Part shown: positions 36,056 to 44,710 of the stretch, one piece after another
Layout of the letters: each line of letters starts with the position of its first letter
How positions within the stretch are numbered: the first letter of the stretch is position 1
From: Brevibacillus brevis NBRC 100599
GTDB taxonomy: Bacteria; Bacillota; Bacilli; Brevibacillales; Brevibacillaceae
DNA length: 64,000 nt
Direction of reading: 5' to 3'
Assembly (NCBI RefSeq): GCF_000010165.1
Contig: NC_012491.1
Coordinates: 2,611,501-2,675,500 of the forward strand
Translations under genes and position numbers: made by a program
Notes under the pieces: generated by a model
Told to the model about the DNA's origin: nothing
Seen by the model: only the letters and a program-made list of their open reading frames with translations
Databases searched by the model: none

Positions 36056-36304
36056 GTGGTAAATGGATTGCAGTTACTCGACCTATTACGGGAAACGGAG
36101 AACAAGATGCTGCATTTACATAGAGCCATCGACAGAGTAAGCAGCGAGCCGGATTTCAAGGAGTCTGTCAGTGTTCTTACCGTAGTCGTTCGTGATTATC
36201 AACTTCAGCTCGACAAAATGAAGCAAGCGTTGGGCAAAATTGAAATCGGAGGGCAACAGCAACAACAGCAGCAACAGCAGGGACATAATACCGAAATACA
36301 TTAA
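36056..36304 (+). CDS. Small coiled-coil protein with poly-Gln tract
   Basis: 82 aa from a GTG after GAGGTG. The first 60 residues are alpha-helical and heptad-like (LLDLLRETENKMLHLHRAIDR...DYQLQLDKMKQALGKI). A run of nine Gln (about 67-75) is followed by GHNTEIH. No family recognised. The low-complexity tail is encoded by mixed CAA/CAG codons and could vary in length between strains. Confidence 0.65.
   Translation: MVNGLQLLDLLRETENKMLHLHRAIDRVSSEPDFKESVSVLTVVVRDYQLQLDKMKQALGKIEIGGQQQQQQQQQGHNTEIH
36254..36280 (+). repeat. CAA/CAG trinucleotide repeat (nine codons)
   Basis: Nine consecutive Gln codons, an in-frame microsatellite inside the small coiled-coil gene. Confidence 0.9.
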
Positions 36305-36314
36305 GCATAGAACG

Positions 36315-36365
36315 ACAAACAGCCCTCGAACTGCGCTGAAAAGGCGGATAGGGCTGTTTGTTTTC
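36315..36365. terminator. Terminator
   Basis: ACAAACAGCCCT pairs with AGGGCTGTTTGT between convergent genes. Confidence 0.8.
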
Positions 36366-36383
36366 TTATCCGTGTAAGAAAGC

Positions 36384-37292
36384 TTACTGGAAATTAGCGT
36401 AACGCTTCACACCGTAAAACGGGTAGAGCTTATGCATGTATTCGACTTTGCCATAACGAACATCTTCGCCATTCGCGTGCACAATTGCTCCATTACCCAG
36501 ATAGATCGCTACGTGGGACACGCGTCCTTTTCCAAGCGCATCGTAGAACAAAAGGTCACCCGGCTGTGCTTGATCCAGTGATACTTCTTGACCGCCACGG
36601 AATTGATCTTCAGAAGTGCGCGGAAGTGTAACCCCAAGCTGCTCAAAAACGTATGAAGTAAAGCCACTACAATCAAAGCCATTCGGAGTCGTTCCGCCTA
36701 AAACGTATGGTGTTTTGAGCAATGGCTCAAAAATTTCCTTCAAACGACCCAGATCTTCTGCATTTACCTCGACAGGCAGCGAAACGGTAGAAGTGAGATT
36801 TGGACTGAGGAATTCTGTAGCAACGTATGCTTCACGATCTTCGAATTCGATTTTCGTCCATTCACTACCCGTTTCTACGACTTCTACAATGGAACCGGAT
36901 CGTAGCTTGCCTAACACTTTTGCGTCAGTCGAAGGCTTTTTACGCACATTCAGCACGTCACCAGTGACACGGGCTTTTTCACCAGCGGTTAGTTCTTTAG
37001 ACTCAGTGGTAGCGTTATCATTCTGATCGACAGTTACATCGGAAGGAATGTCTGTCGCAATGGAGCCAGTAGTGTTTGCACCATGAATTGACAAAGTTTG
37101 TCCAATTGACAATCGATCATCATTCAGTTGGTTCCATTGAATAATTTGATCCACCGTGACCTGATGTTCGCGAGCGATCTTGCTCAACGTATCACCTGCT
37201 GATACCACATATGCCGATGAGGAAGCATGGGCAGCAGTAGGCAGCAGAGTGAAGAGGGCGAGGAAGGTGAGTAGCCTCGAAGTCTTTTTCAT
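36384..37292 (-). CDS. Secreted LysM-SH3-NlpC/P60 peptidoglycan endopeptidase
   Basis: 302 aa with a Sec signal peptide (1-23, ending AHA). LysM domain (about 28-70: YVVSAGDTLSKIAREHQVTVDQII), SH3_3 domain (about 102-165: VLNVRKKPSTDAKVLGKL) and a C-terminal NlpC/P60 domain with Cys in NGFDCSGFTSYVF (about 209-221) and His in RVSHVAIYLG. It cleaves peptide cross-links of peptidoglycan outside the cell. The domain order binds the wall and positions the endopeptidase. Confidence 0.94.
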   Translation of the reverse strand: MKKTSRLLTFLALFTLLPTAAHASSSAYVVSAGDTLSKIAREHQVTVDQIIQWNQLNDDRLSIGQTLSIHGANTTGSIATDIPSDVTVDQNDNATTESKELTAGEKARVTGDVLNVRKKPSTDAKVLGKLRSGSIVEVVETGSEWTKIEFEDREAYVATEFLSPNLTSTVSLPVEVNAEDLGRLKEIFEPLLKTPYVLGGTTPNGFDCSGFTSYVFEQLGVTLPRTSEDQFRGGQEVSLDQAQPGDLLFYDALGKGRVSHVAIYLGNGAIVHANGEDVRYGKVEYMHKLYPFYGVKRYANFQ

Positions 37293-37403
37293 GTCATCGT
37301 CTCCACCAATCTACTAAAATCTGCATATCTAGCTAAAATTCTATCGGATTTTGCTTGGTAAATCTATGAAAAAATTAATCTTTCTATTATTTTTAAAAAA
37401 CTA

Positions 37404-37433
37404 TTGCTTCACGAGATAGGATCGTGCTATATT
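37404..37433 (+). promoter_or_regulatory. Promoter of the tRNA cluster
   Basis: TTGCTT (37404-37409) and TATATT (37428-37433), 18-bp spacer, 38 bp before tRNA-Asp. Confidence 0.55.
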
Positions 37434-37470
37434 ACAGAAGTCGCCGCAAGATGGGGGACAAAAACCACAT

Positions 37471-37547
37471 GGAGCTGTGGTGAAGTTGGAGTTCACGCCG
37501 GTCTGTCACACCGGAGGTCGCGGGTTCGAGTCCCGTCAGCTCCGCCA
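37471..37547 (+). tRNA. tRNA-Asp (GTC)
   Basis: 77 nt including encoded CCA. Acceptor GGAGCTG pairs with CAGCTCC; anticodon loop CTGTCAC gives GTC; T-loop GGTTCGAGTCC. First of three tandem tRNAs. Confidence 0.97.
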
Positions 37548-37590
37548 TTCTTTTACTAGAATGTGCAAATTGAATAGTTTCTTTTAACGT

Positions 37591-37666
37591 GCCGGTATAG
37601 CTCAATTGGTAGAGCACCTGACTTGTAATCAGGGGGTTGTGGGTTCAAGTCCTATTGCCGGCACCA
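37591..37666 (+). tRNA. tRNA-Thr (TGT)
   Basis: 76 nt with CCA. Acceptor GCCGGTA/TGCCGGC; anticodon loop CTTGTAA gives TGT; T-loop GGTTCAAGTCC. Confidence 0.97.
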
Positions 37667-37673
37667 TTTTTAT

Positions 37674-37761
37674 GCGGTCGTGGCGGAATTGGCAGACGCG
37701 CTAGATTCAGGTTCTAGTGGTGGCAACACCGTGGAGGTTCAAGTCCTCTCGACCGCACCAT
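37674..37761 (+). tRNA. tRNA-Leu (CAG)
   Basis: 88 nt with CCA and the long variable arm of a class II tRNA (TGGTGGCAACACC). Acceptor GCGGTCG/CGACCGC; anticodon loop TTCAGGT gives CAG. Confidence 0.97.
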
Positions 37762-37775
37762 ATGGCAAACAACAG

Positions 37776-37816
37776 GTTCGTAAATTAGCGGATGAAGCTA
37801 ATTACGAGCCTTTTTA
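37776..37816 (+). terminator. Terminator of the tRNA cluster
   Basis: GGTTCGTAAATTAGC pairs with GCTAATTACGAGCC, followed by TTTTTATTTTTT. Confidence 0.85.
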
Positions 37817-37865
37817 TTTTTTCTAGCATGTTGAATCCTCCTCCATTTTCCATTACAATCACATT

Positions 37866-37894
37866 GTGATAATGAATCTCATTTTCACTATCAC
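37866..37894. promoter_or_regulatory. Fur-box-like dyad upstream of ferredoxin-NADP reductase
   Basis: TGATAATGAATCTCA matches the Bacillus Fur core (TGATAATNATTATCA-type) over most positions, and the outer GTGATA...TATCAC forms a dyad. It lies about 45-73 bp before the start. Confidence 0.55.
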
Positions 37895-37938
37895 TTGATG
37901 ATTCATAAACAAACGAGAAACACAGTGGAGGGGTAGTT

Positions 37939-38985
37939 GTGGGAGAACAGTTGGAACTGTTTGATGTAACCATTATCGGCGGTGGCCCTGCGGGGATGTA
38001 CGCTGCCTTTTATAGCGGAATGCGCGATATGAAGACGAAACTCATTGAAGCGAAAGAAGAGCTCGGTGGACGAATGTTGATCTATCCAGAAAAAATGATC
38101 TGGGATGTAGGCGGTGTACCACCACAGTTATGTGAAAAGCTGATTGCCAATCTGGTGCAACAAGCGAAGACATTTGATCCAACCATCGTCCTAGGTGAGG
38201 CAATCATTGGACTAGAGCCACAAGAAGATGGCACGTACATACTCGTTGCAAAATCAGGGAGACGGCATTGGACCCGCACGATCATTTTGGCTTTAGGCCG
38301 AGGTATTTTGAAAATGGCAAAGCTGGAGATCGAAGGAGCAGAGCGCTACGAGGTGACAAATCTTCATTATACAGTACAGGAACTGGAGCCATTCCGTGGC
38401 AAGCACGTCCTTATCTCAGGTGGTGGGGACTCCGCTGTCGATTGGGCAAATGAACTGGTGCAGATTGCAGCGTCCGTAACGGTCGTGCATCGCCGTGATG
38501 TATTTGGTGGACATGAACGGAATGTGAAGCGCATGAAGGAGTCATCTGCGATCGTACGCACCCCATATGCGGTCACGCAATTGCAAAGCTCGGACAAAGA
38601 AACGATCGATAAAGTGACGATACGTCATCTAGAGACAGACGAGACGGAGCAAATCAATGTCGATGCGATCATCGTCAATCACGGATTGAAGGCCGATTTC
38701 ACCGGGATTAAAGAGTGGGGCTTGGACATGGATGAATGGAACGTATTTGTTAGCCCTCGTCTGGCAACGAATCTACCAGGGATTTTTGCGGCGGGTGATT
38801 TTGCGAGCTTTGACAGCAAGATTACGCTGATCGCGGGAGCATTCACCGATGCGGCTGTGGCCGTAAACAGTGCCAAATTGCACATTGACCCGGTAGCAGA
38901 TCGGATGGCGTACGTTTCTTCTCATAACCAGCGTTTTAAAGAAAAGAACAAAGCCCTCGGGGTTATCGACGAGGACGACGAGTAG
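37939..38985 (+). CDS. Ferredoxin/flavodoxin--NADP+ reductase (YumC/YcgT type)
   Basis: 348 aa from a GTG after GGAGGGG. FAD-binding [14 protein letters not shown] (about 14-27), [11 protein letters not shown], and NADPH-binding [15 protein letters not shown] (about 157-171) with a TRX-reductase-like fold but no CxxC, the mark of the second type of Fd-NADP reductase. End motif [10 protein letters not shown]. It passes electrons between NADPH and ferredoxin or flavodoxin. A Fur-like box upstream fits the YcgT paralogue of B. subtilis, which is iron-regulated. Confidence 0.93.
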   Translation: MGEQLELFDVTIIGGGPAGMYAAFYSGMRDMKTKLIEAKEELGGRMLIYPEKMIWDVGGVPPQLCEKLIANLVQQAKTFDPTIVLGEAIIGLEPQEDGTYILVAKSGRRHWTRTIILALGRGILKMAKLEIEGAERYEVTNLHYTVQELEPFRGKHVLISGGGDSAVDWANELVQIAASVTVVHRRDVFGGHERNVKRMKESSAIVRTPYAVTQLQSSDKETIDKVTIRHLETDETEQINVDAIIVNHGLKADFTGIKEWGLDMDEWNVFVSPRLATNLPGIFAAGDFASFDSKITLIAGAFTDAAVAVNSAKLHIDPVADRMAYVSSHNQRFKEKNKALGVIDEDDE

Positions 38986-39143
38986 AATTGATGTAGGACA
39001 AAAAGCCCAACATTTGCAGGTTGATTGTCGCTTTTCCCATACGTTACATTGTAAGAGGCAAGGTAGAAAAACTAGGTCAGACGATATAAATAGGGAACTT
39101 CGTGCTAGATAATCGATCAACAAATGTGGGAGAGGAAGTAGAA

Positions 39144-39773
39144 ATGAAGAAAGTTCGGCATTGGCTGATCACTATGGCTACAGTGGCCCTTGTGTTCTCG
39201 CTCAGTATGAACTTCGCGCCTGAGCATGCAATGGCATTACAATTAGACCAGGTATCTCCTTCTATCGAGTTGCAGGATAAGTTACAGGAAAAGTATGTGG
39301 AGAAGATGGGCCTCAAGGAAGACGAGGTTCTCGGCTTTTATTACTCATCGATGAAAAACAGCACAGATGAGCGTAAACATAACATCAAGCAAGCATTGAG
39401 CAAGATTCATAATGAAAAAATCAAGCCGCAACAGGTGTTTTCTTTTAACGATATAGTGGGAAATTCGAATTTGCCCGAGGGTGGTTGGCAAAAGGCTGGC
39501 GTCATTCAGAACGGGCAGCTCGCTGATGACTATGGAGGCGGGATATGTCAGGTTTCCAGCACGCTTTACAATACAGCTGCTGAAGCGGGAATGATCATGG
39601 TGGAACGGCATAACCACAGCAAATCGGTGAGATACGTGCCAGCGGGTCAAGATGCCACAGTCGCGTATGGCTATATGGATTTCAAATTTGTCAACTTGTA
39701 CGACTTCCCTGTGAAGATCAAAGCAAAATCATACGATGACGAACATGTTGTGATTGCGATCATACGTGCGTAG
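39144..39773 (+). CDS. VanW-family secreted protein
   Basis: 209 aa from an ATG after AGAGGAAG. Signal-like hydrophobic N-terminus (about 5-25). The VanW domain is clear: FSFNDIVGNSNLPEGGW, GGGICQVSSTLYNTAAEAG (about 131-149), ERHNHSKSVRYVPAGQDATVAYG. The biochemical role of the family is unsettled; members are associated with the cell wall or spore wall, sometimes with G5 domains. No vancomycin cluster is present. Confidence 0.9.
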   Translation: MKKVRHWLITMATVALVFSLSMNFAPEHAMALQLDQVSPSIELQDKLQEKYVEKMGLKEDEVLGFYYSSMKNSTDERKHNIKQALSKIHNEKIKPQQVFSFNDIVGNSNLPEGGWQKAGVIQNGQLADDYGGGICQVSSTLYNTAAEAGMIMVERHNHSKSVRYVPAGQDATVAYGYMDFKFVNLYDFPVKIKAKSYDDEHVVIAIIRA

Positions 39774-39788
39774 CTTCGAAGGAATAAA

Positions 39789-39820
39789 GGGGGCATCCTA
39801 TGGATGAACCCTGTTTTTTT
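39789..39820 (+). terminator. Terminator after the VanW gene
   Basis: GGGCATCC and GGATGAACCC form a short stem with a TAT loop followed by seven T's. Confidence 0.65.
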
Positions 39821-39906
39821 CGGTGTTTTTACAGGTAAAAAATGGATATTGATTTAGTTTTGAGTCATGCATTCCTGACCATACTGTGTTAGAAGGAGGT
39901 GCCGTG

Positions 39907-40452
39907 ATGTTCGTTCAGGTGACAGGTGATTCACACAAGCAAGAGGTTCTCGTCATGGGAGAACGGTTAGAACGCCAGCAGGATGGTTGTTATCTTTTGC
40001 CTGGGAGACTTGTCCACGCATTGAAGCCACATGATTTGCCGGTAGGAATCCCATTCAAGCTCTCGGGTGCGCTGCCCTCTGGCTACGGGTTTTATCGGGA
40101 AGACTCTGTTATTTTCCGGCGGACGAATGATACTCCTTCCCTCTGGATTGATGTTACTTCTACATATATGGTGGCGGAATGGGATGGCATGTTCTCGGTG
40201 GAAGCAACGGTTGAAGCCAGAAAGCATGTCGTGGAACAACAACAGCAGTTTGCCTTTGTCCTCTCCGAAGCGACAGAGCAGCATGTGATTTTCCATTACG
40301 AGTTTTCCTGGAGCTCCGAGCAAGAGATGGATCTGGAAAGTGCCTTGGAATCTATTTGTGATACCGTAATTGAAGTAGAAGCACGTGGAAATGCCCGCCT
40401 TTGGCCTGGCTATGGAAACTGCATGGAAGAGGACGAACAAGACAAGCTGTAA
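39907..40452 (+). CDS. Hypothetical protein (181 aa)
   Basis: ATG at 39907, six bases after AAGGAGGT. The protein is acidic, has no signal peptide or membrane helix, and mixes beta strands (ATVEARKHVVEQQQQFAFVLSE) with an acidic tail. No family recognised. It is in the same direction as the next gene (57 bases away), so co-transcription is possible. Confidence 0.7.
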   Translation: MFVQVTGDSHKQEVLVMGERLERQQDGCYLLPGRLVHALKPHDLPVGIPFKLSGALPSGYGFYREDSVIFRRTNDTPSLWIDVTSTYMVAEWDGMFSVEATVEARKHVVEQQQQFAFVLSEATEQHVIFHYEFSWSSEQEMDLESALESICDTVIEVEARGNARLWPGYGNCMEEDEQDKL

Positions 40453-40509
40453 TACGCCATGCAGCCATGATATAGTGAAAAAAAGACAGCCACCAAAGGA
40501 GAGGACAAA

Positions 40510-41136
40510 ATGGAGCACGTCAAAAATATTTACTGTATCGGTCGCAACTATCGATTGCATGCTGCGGAGTTGGGGAACGATGTGCCAACCAAGCCAATGA
40601 TCTTTGATAAGCCAACACATGCGCTTGCAATGGCAAATGGTGAGGCCATTGAGCTTCCTTCATCTCGTGGAGAGCTCCATTATGAGGCGGAGCTTGTGAT
40701 TCACATCGCGAGGCCGTATGAGGCTGGAGTTACTCTTGATGAAATGATTGACAAAATAGCGCTTGGGATCGACTTTACTTTGCGGGATGTTCAGAGCGAG
40801 CTCAAGAAAGCAGGGCATCCATGGTTGTTGGCAAAAGGGTTTAAAAATTCAGCGATTTTGACTTCTTTTCATCCTTTCCTTGGCATTGATGCGCTTCACC
40901 AAACAGATTTCTCCTTGCTGAAAAATGGAGAGCAAGTGCAACGCGGCAATCTGCGTGATGTGATTTTTGATTTGGAAATGATTATTGCCTATATTTCCGA
41001 ACATCTAGGACTGGATCAAGGGGATATCATTTACACGGGTACGCCAGCGGGGGTAGGACCTGTTACGGATGGAGATGTCCTCACTCTCAAGTGGGGAGAA
41101 GAGACGTGGGGGCAGTTTACGGCGAAAATGAAATAG
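40510..41136 (+). CDS. Fumarylacetoacetate hydrolase (FAH)-family protein
   Basis: 208 aa, behind AAAGGAGAGG. Typical FAH core: LHYEAELVIHIARP (metal-binding Glu, about 55-68), ALGIDFTLRDVQSELKKAG (about 86-104), KGFKNSAILTSF, and the YTGTPAGVGPV end (about 175-185). Members hydrolyse or decarboxylate beta-diketo or acylpyruvate compounds with Mg2+. The short length resembles YcgM/YisK-type acylpyruvases and oxaloacetate decarboxylases rather than tyrosine-pathway FAH. Confidence 0.9.
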   Translation: MEHVKNIYCIGRNYRLHAAELGNDVPTKPMIFDKPTHALAMANGEAIELPSSRGELHYEAELVIHIARPYEAGVTLDEMIDKIALGIDFTLRDVQSELKKAGHPWLLAKGFKNSAILTSFHPFLGIDALHQTDFSLLKNGEQVQRGNLRDVIFDLEMIIAYISEHLGLDQGDIIYTGTPAGVGPVTDGDVLTLKWGEETWGQFTAKMK

Positions 41137-41149
41137 GGACAAATAGAGA

Positions 41150-41187
41150 ACCATCTTCTGACAGAAACAAGCAGAAGATGGTTTTTG
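41150..41187 (+). terminator. Terminator after the FAH-family gene
   Basis: ACCATCTTCT pairs with AGAAGATGGT followed by TTTT. Confidence 0.85.
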
Positions 41188-41437
41188 TTTGGGGATCGGG
41201 CCAGCAATAGAGCGGATTTTTGCGGCGAAAATCATCTTTGATACCGTTTTGTAACCTTTATGGTTCTATGGAACTAAGGAGTAGCAACCGCCTACGTTAC
41301 ACCTTGTTTTCTGACTAGTCCCATGCTACCAATTCCATCATTGGAAAATTTTACGGTCTTATCCTCCTGTTTCCTCCTGCGCTATTCTGTCCATGTACCC
41401 AAGACGGGTGCCACAACATGACAAGGAGGAAAAGAAA
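41188..41437. other. Intergenic region upstream of tandem NlpC/P60 gene
   Basis: 250 bases without a supported gene. A stretch TTTTGTAACCTTTATGGTTC (41257-41276) has an imperfect 11-bp repeated layout, but the second half is poor. No terminator or promoter consensus beyond that could be supported. Confidence 0.4.
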
Positions 41438-42340
41438 GTGACGAAACGAGATTGGGTAATGAGGTCAACAGTAGCAGTCATGCTGAGTACGTCCCTGTTA
41501 ATGGGTGGTCAAGTTGGAGTAGTGGCCGCTAAGACACAAGATTCAAAACAATCAGAGGTTGCAAATATTGCTACTTCTTTGATCGGGAAGGATTACGAGT
41601 ACAAAGCAAAGGGACCGAAGCAATTCGGATCAGCAGAGCTGGCTACGTATGCGTACAAACAAGTAGGGATTTCCATCGGGAGCACAATCTCTAGCCTGTA
41701 CAAGACTGGGACGAAAGTATCCGAAAAAAGTGTAACGCCAGGAGATTTGGTGTTCTTCGCCTCTAGCGGAAGCGGCAGCCCAACTTTTATGGGAATATAC
41801 ATAGGCAGTGATCAATTCGTTTATTCTTCGAAAGGGGAAGACGAGGTAGTTGTCAAAACATATTCGGAGTACAGTGACAAATTTGTAGGGGCTCGTCGTG
41901 TTATTGAGAGCAATTCCTCAGAGAATAAGCCAAGCAAGCCAGAAAAGCCGGCAAGCACTGTTGCCGATCAAGTCATTAAAAATGGCGAAAAGTACATGGG
42001 CACCAATTACAAATACGGCTCTAGCAGCAGTACGACCAAAACATTCGATTGCTCTTCCTTTACACAGCGCGTGTTTAAAGAAGCGGGCATTACACTGCCG
42101 CGCGACTCCCGCCAGCAATCTACTGTAGGGAAATCTGTTTCCAAGAGCAATCTGCAAAAAGGTGATCTGATCTTCATGAAGGCATCGGTAAACAGTACTT
42201 CTGATCGGATTACACACGTGGCGATCTATGCAGGCGATGGGAAAATCCTGCACACGTACGGCAGTCCTGGTGTGACTTATTCCAAGTACGATGGAACGAA
42301 CTGGGAAAAGCGCACAGTGAAAATCAAGCGCGTCATTTAA
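41438..42340 (+). CDS. Secreted tandem NlpC/P60 protein, first domain inactive
   Basis: 300 aa from a GTG after AAGGAGG. Signal peptide (about 1-31). Two NlpC/P60 domains. The second (about 178-300) is intact, with FDCSSF (C205), RITHVAIY (H260) and ILHTY (H272). The first (about 40-155) keeps the fold markers (PGDLVFF, GIYIG) but has FGSAEL at the Cys site, PTFMGIY at the first His and FVYSS at the third position (C65S, H117F, H129Y), so it is a pseudo-enzyme domain, perhaps binding wall. Endopeptidase cleaving peptidoglycan stem peptides. Confidence 0.93.
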   Translation: MTKRDWVMRSTVAVMLSTSLLMGGQVGVVAAKTQDSKQSEVANIATSLIGKDYEYKAKGPKQFGSAELATYAYKQVGISIGSTISSLYKTGTKVSEKSVTPGDLVFFASSGSGSPTFMGIYIGSDQFVYSSKGEDEVVVKTYSEYSDKFVGARRVIESNSSENKPSKPEKPASTVADQVIKNGEKYMGTNYKYGSSSSTTKTFDCSSFTQRVFKEAGITLPRDSRQQSTVGKSVSKSNLQKGDLIFMKASVNSTSDRITHVAIYAGDGKILHTYGSPGVTYSKYDGTNWEKRTVKIKRVI

Positions 42341-42356
42341 GCATCCAATCCATTTC

Positions 42357-42387
42357 AGCTCTCGTGCTTTTGCATGGGAGCTTTTGT
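42357..42387 (+). terminator. Terminator
   Basis: AGCTCTCGTGC pairs with GCATGGGAGCT, followed by TTTTG. Confidence 0.7.
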
Positions 42388-42486
42388 ATTATATATGACG
42401 CTTGTTCGCACAGATCGTTTCGCGTCAATTTTTGCCAATAGGGAAAAGGGAATCATAGCGCTTTTACGTTCGCAACAAAAAATATG

Positions 42487-42514
42487 TTGTAATATTCAGA
42501 AATATACATATAAT
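42487..42514 (+). promoter_or_regulatory. Promoter of the TetR/acyl-CoA gene cluster
   Basis: TTGTAA (42487-42492) and TATAAT (42509-42514), 16-bp spacer. The spacer holds an imperfect inverted repeat GTAATATT-CAG-AAATATAC, a possible TetR operator overlapping the promoter (inference). Confidence 0.6.
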
Positions 42515-42535
42515 AAAAACTGAGAGGTGATTCAG

Positions 42536-43141
42536 GTGTCAGAAAATAGTCTACCTACCGCTGTTTTAACCAAGAAAGGACAGGAAACCCGCAAAAAAAT
42601 ACTGGATGCCGCAGAGCATGTGTTTGGCGAGCTGGGTTATTATGATGCCTCTATCGTCTTGATCACGCAGCATGCACAGGTGTCCCAAGGAACGTTTTAC
42701 AATTATTTCGAGTCGAAGAAAGCGATTTATGATGAATTGATCAGGCAGCTGAGTAGAGAGCTACGTTCCACGATCAAAGAAGCGATCATGGGAGCAACCA
42801 CGCAAGAAGAGAATTTGCGCCTAGGATTTCTGGCCTTTTTTCGTTGGATCAAACATCATCGCAATATGTACAGCATTATTCAACAGGCTGCACTCGTCGA
42901 CCAGGAGCTGTATCGCTGGTATTACGCCAAACTGGCAGCCGGGTACGTACGAAGTTTGAAGAACGCCATGAACGAAGGTGCGTTTCGAGAGATGGATCAT
43001 GAGACGCTGGCTTATTGTCTCATGTCGATCGGACAATTCATCGGGATGCGTTGGGTTTACTGGGAAAATGAAGACGTACCGGAAGAGGTGTTAGAAACAG
43101 CCATGTCGATGATTATGAAAGGGATTGCTGCCAAGCCGTAA
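42536..43141 (+). CDS. TetR-family transcriptional regulator
   Basis: 201 aa from the GTG at 42536, which follows GAGAGGTGA. N-terminal helix-turn-helix: KKILDAAEHVFGELGYYDASIVLITQHAQVSQGTFYNYFESKKAIYDELI (about 18-67; core AQVSQGTFYNYFESK). The C-terminal helical ligand domain is long enough for an acyl-CoA or fatty-acid effector, as in FadR/YsiA-type regulators. It precedes the acyl-CoA ligase by 34 bases and heads the cluster, so it probably represses it and senses a CoA thioester (inference). Confidence 0.9.
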   Translation: MSENSLPTAVLTKKGQETRKKILDAAEHVFGELGYYDASIVLITQHAQVSQGTFYNYFESKKAIYDELIRQLSRELRSTIKEAIMGATTQEENLRLGFLAFFRWIKHHRNMYSIIQQAALVDQELYRWYYAKLAAGYVRSLKNAMNEGAFREMDHETLAYCLMSIGQFIGMRWVYWENEDVPEEVLETAMSMIMKGIAAKP

Positions 43142-43174
43142 CCGATCCATTTTATAGGCAAAGGAGTAGAGTTC

Positions 43175-44701
43175 ATGCACGGAATTGCTTATTGGATTGA
43201 AAAGCGAGCCCGAATCACTCCGACGCGGATCGCAGTGATTGCCAACGAGCAATCACTTACGTATCAGCAAATGAATGAGCAGATCCAACGTGTTGCCAAC
43301 TATTTACGACATGAGCTACAGGTCAAAAAGGGGGACCGGATCGGCATTTTGTCCCAAAACAGTTTGGAGTATGTGCTTCTGCTGTTTGCCATCGCCAAAC
43401 TCGGTGCGATAGCCGTCCCCTTTAATATCCGCTTGACCCCTGCAGAATTAGATTATCAGTTTGAGGATAGTGGTATTCGCGTGTTATGTGCCCAGCCAGA
43501 GTTCGCTGCTACCATTGAGTTGATCAAGGCGAAGGCAAGTGTTGCGCACATGATATGGCTGGAACCGGGAGAACTTCCTTGGAGCCAGGATGGGCCGAGT
43601 GAGTCATCCCAGCACAGTAGGATCGACGCAGATGACGGCAGTGGAGATGATCCATACATCATTTGCTACACATCAGGAACGACAGGAAAGCCTAAGGGAG
43701 CAGTGCTCACCCAAGAAAACATGTTCTGGAACTCCGTACACAATGTAGCCGCGCTTGATCTCACCTCAGAAGACTGCTCGATTGTCTTATTGCCACTCTT
43801 TCATATCGGGGGAATCGGACTGTTCGCCTTCCCTACATGGCTTGCTGGCGGACGCGTCGTTGTAGCCGGGAAGTTCGACCCTGATAAAGCGATTCAACTA
43901 ATCGAAACGCACCGAGTCACCATCGTGATGGGTGTGCCCGCCATCCATGAAGCCATTCGTCAAAGCCCTTTATTTGCAACCACATCATTCGATTCCGTCC
44001 GTTGGTTCTACAACGGCGGCGCTCCATGCCCCATGGAACTCATCCAGCATTTTCAGGAGCGAGGCCTCCCTTTTGGACAAGGATACGGCCTAACAGAAAC
44101 ATCCCCCACCGTGTTTATGATTGCCAAGGAAGATGCGAGAAGAAAAGCAGGCTCAATCGGAAAGCCCGTCATGTTTTGTGAAGTCCGCCTGATCTCGGAT
44201 GACGGAAAAGACGTGGGTCAGGGCGAAATCGGAGAATTGCTTGTCAAAGGCCCGAATGTGATGAAGGAATACTGGAACAGACCAGAAGAAACAGCCAATA
44301 CCATCCGCGATGGGTGGCTGTACACAGGGGATTTGGCGCGTTTTGATGAAGAAGGGTTCGCTTATATCGTAGGAAGACGCAAAGACATGATTATCTCAGG
44401 CGGGGAGAACATTTATCCGCTGGAGCTGGAACAGGTCATCGGCGAGCTGGATGGTGTTCAGGAAGCCGCAGTCGTCGGTGTACCCGATGAAAAATGGGGA
44501 GAGGTCGCGAAGGCGTTTATCGTGCCCAAATCAGGTGCAGTCATCACGGAAGCACACATCAAAGAACACTGTGAGCAAAGACTGGCGAAGTATAAAATCC
44601 CGAAGTCATTCGTGTTTTTAACTGAGCTGCCACGCAATGCGACAGGGAAAATTGTCAAGCAAGCATTGACCAGATTGAAAACAGATTCCATTACACAATG
44701 A
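43175..44701 (+). CDS. Acyl-CoA synthetase (AMP-dependent)
   Basis: 508 aa. ATP-binding YTSGTTGKPKGAV (about 164-176), GYGLTETSP (about 306-314), YTGDLARFDEEG, RRKDMIISGGENIYP and catalytic Lys in NATGKIVK (about 489-496) make a complete ANL enzyme. It activates a carboxylic acid to its CoA thioester via an acyl-AMP. Substrate is not fixed by sequence; medium or long-chain and aromatic acids are possible. First structural gene of a five-gene-plus cluster. Confidence 0.92.
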   Translation: MHGIAYWIEKRARITPTRIAVIANEQSLTYQQMNEQIQRVANYLRHELQVKKGDRIGILSQNSLEYVLLLFAIAKLGAIAVPFNIRLTPAELDYQFEDSGIRVLCAQPEFAATIELIKAKASVAHMIWLEPGELPWSQDGPSESSQHSRIDADDGSGDDPYIICYTSGTTGKPKGAVLTQENMFWNSVHNVAALDLTSEDCSIVLLPLFHIGGIGLFAFPTWLAGGRVVVAGKFDPDKAIQLIETHRVTIVMGVPAIHEAIRQSPLFATTSFDSVRWFYNGGAPCPMELIQHFQERGLPFGQGYGLTETSPTVFMIAKEDARRKAGSIGKPVMFCEVRLISDDGKDVGQGEIGELLVKGPNVMKEYWNRPEETANTIRDGWLYTGDLARFDEEGFAYIVGRRKDMIISGGENIYPLELEQVIGELDGVQEAAVVGVPDEKWGEVAKAFIVPKSGAVITEAHIKEHCEQRLAKYKIPKSFVFLTELPRNATGKIVKQALTRLKTDSITQ

Positions 44702-44710
44702 GGTGATTAC

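Noticed and set aside
41257..41276. WalR-like TGTAAC-N5-TGGTTC upstream of the tandem NlpC gene
   Set aside because: Second half-site matches in only about half its positions.
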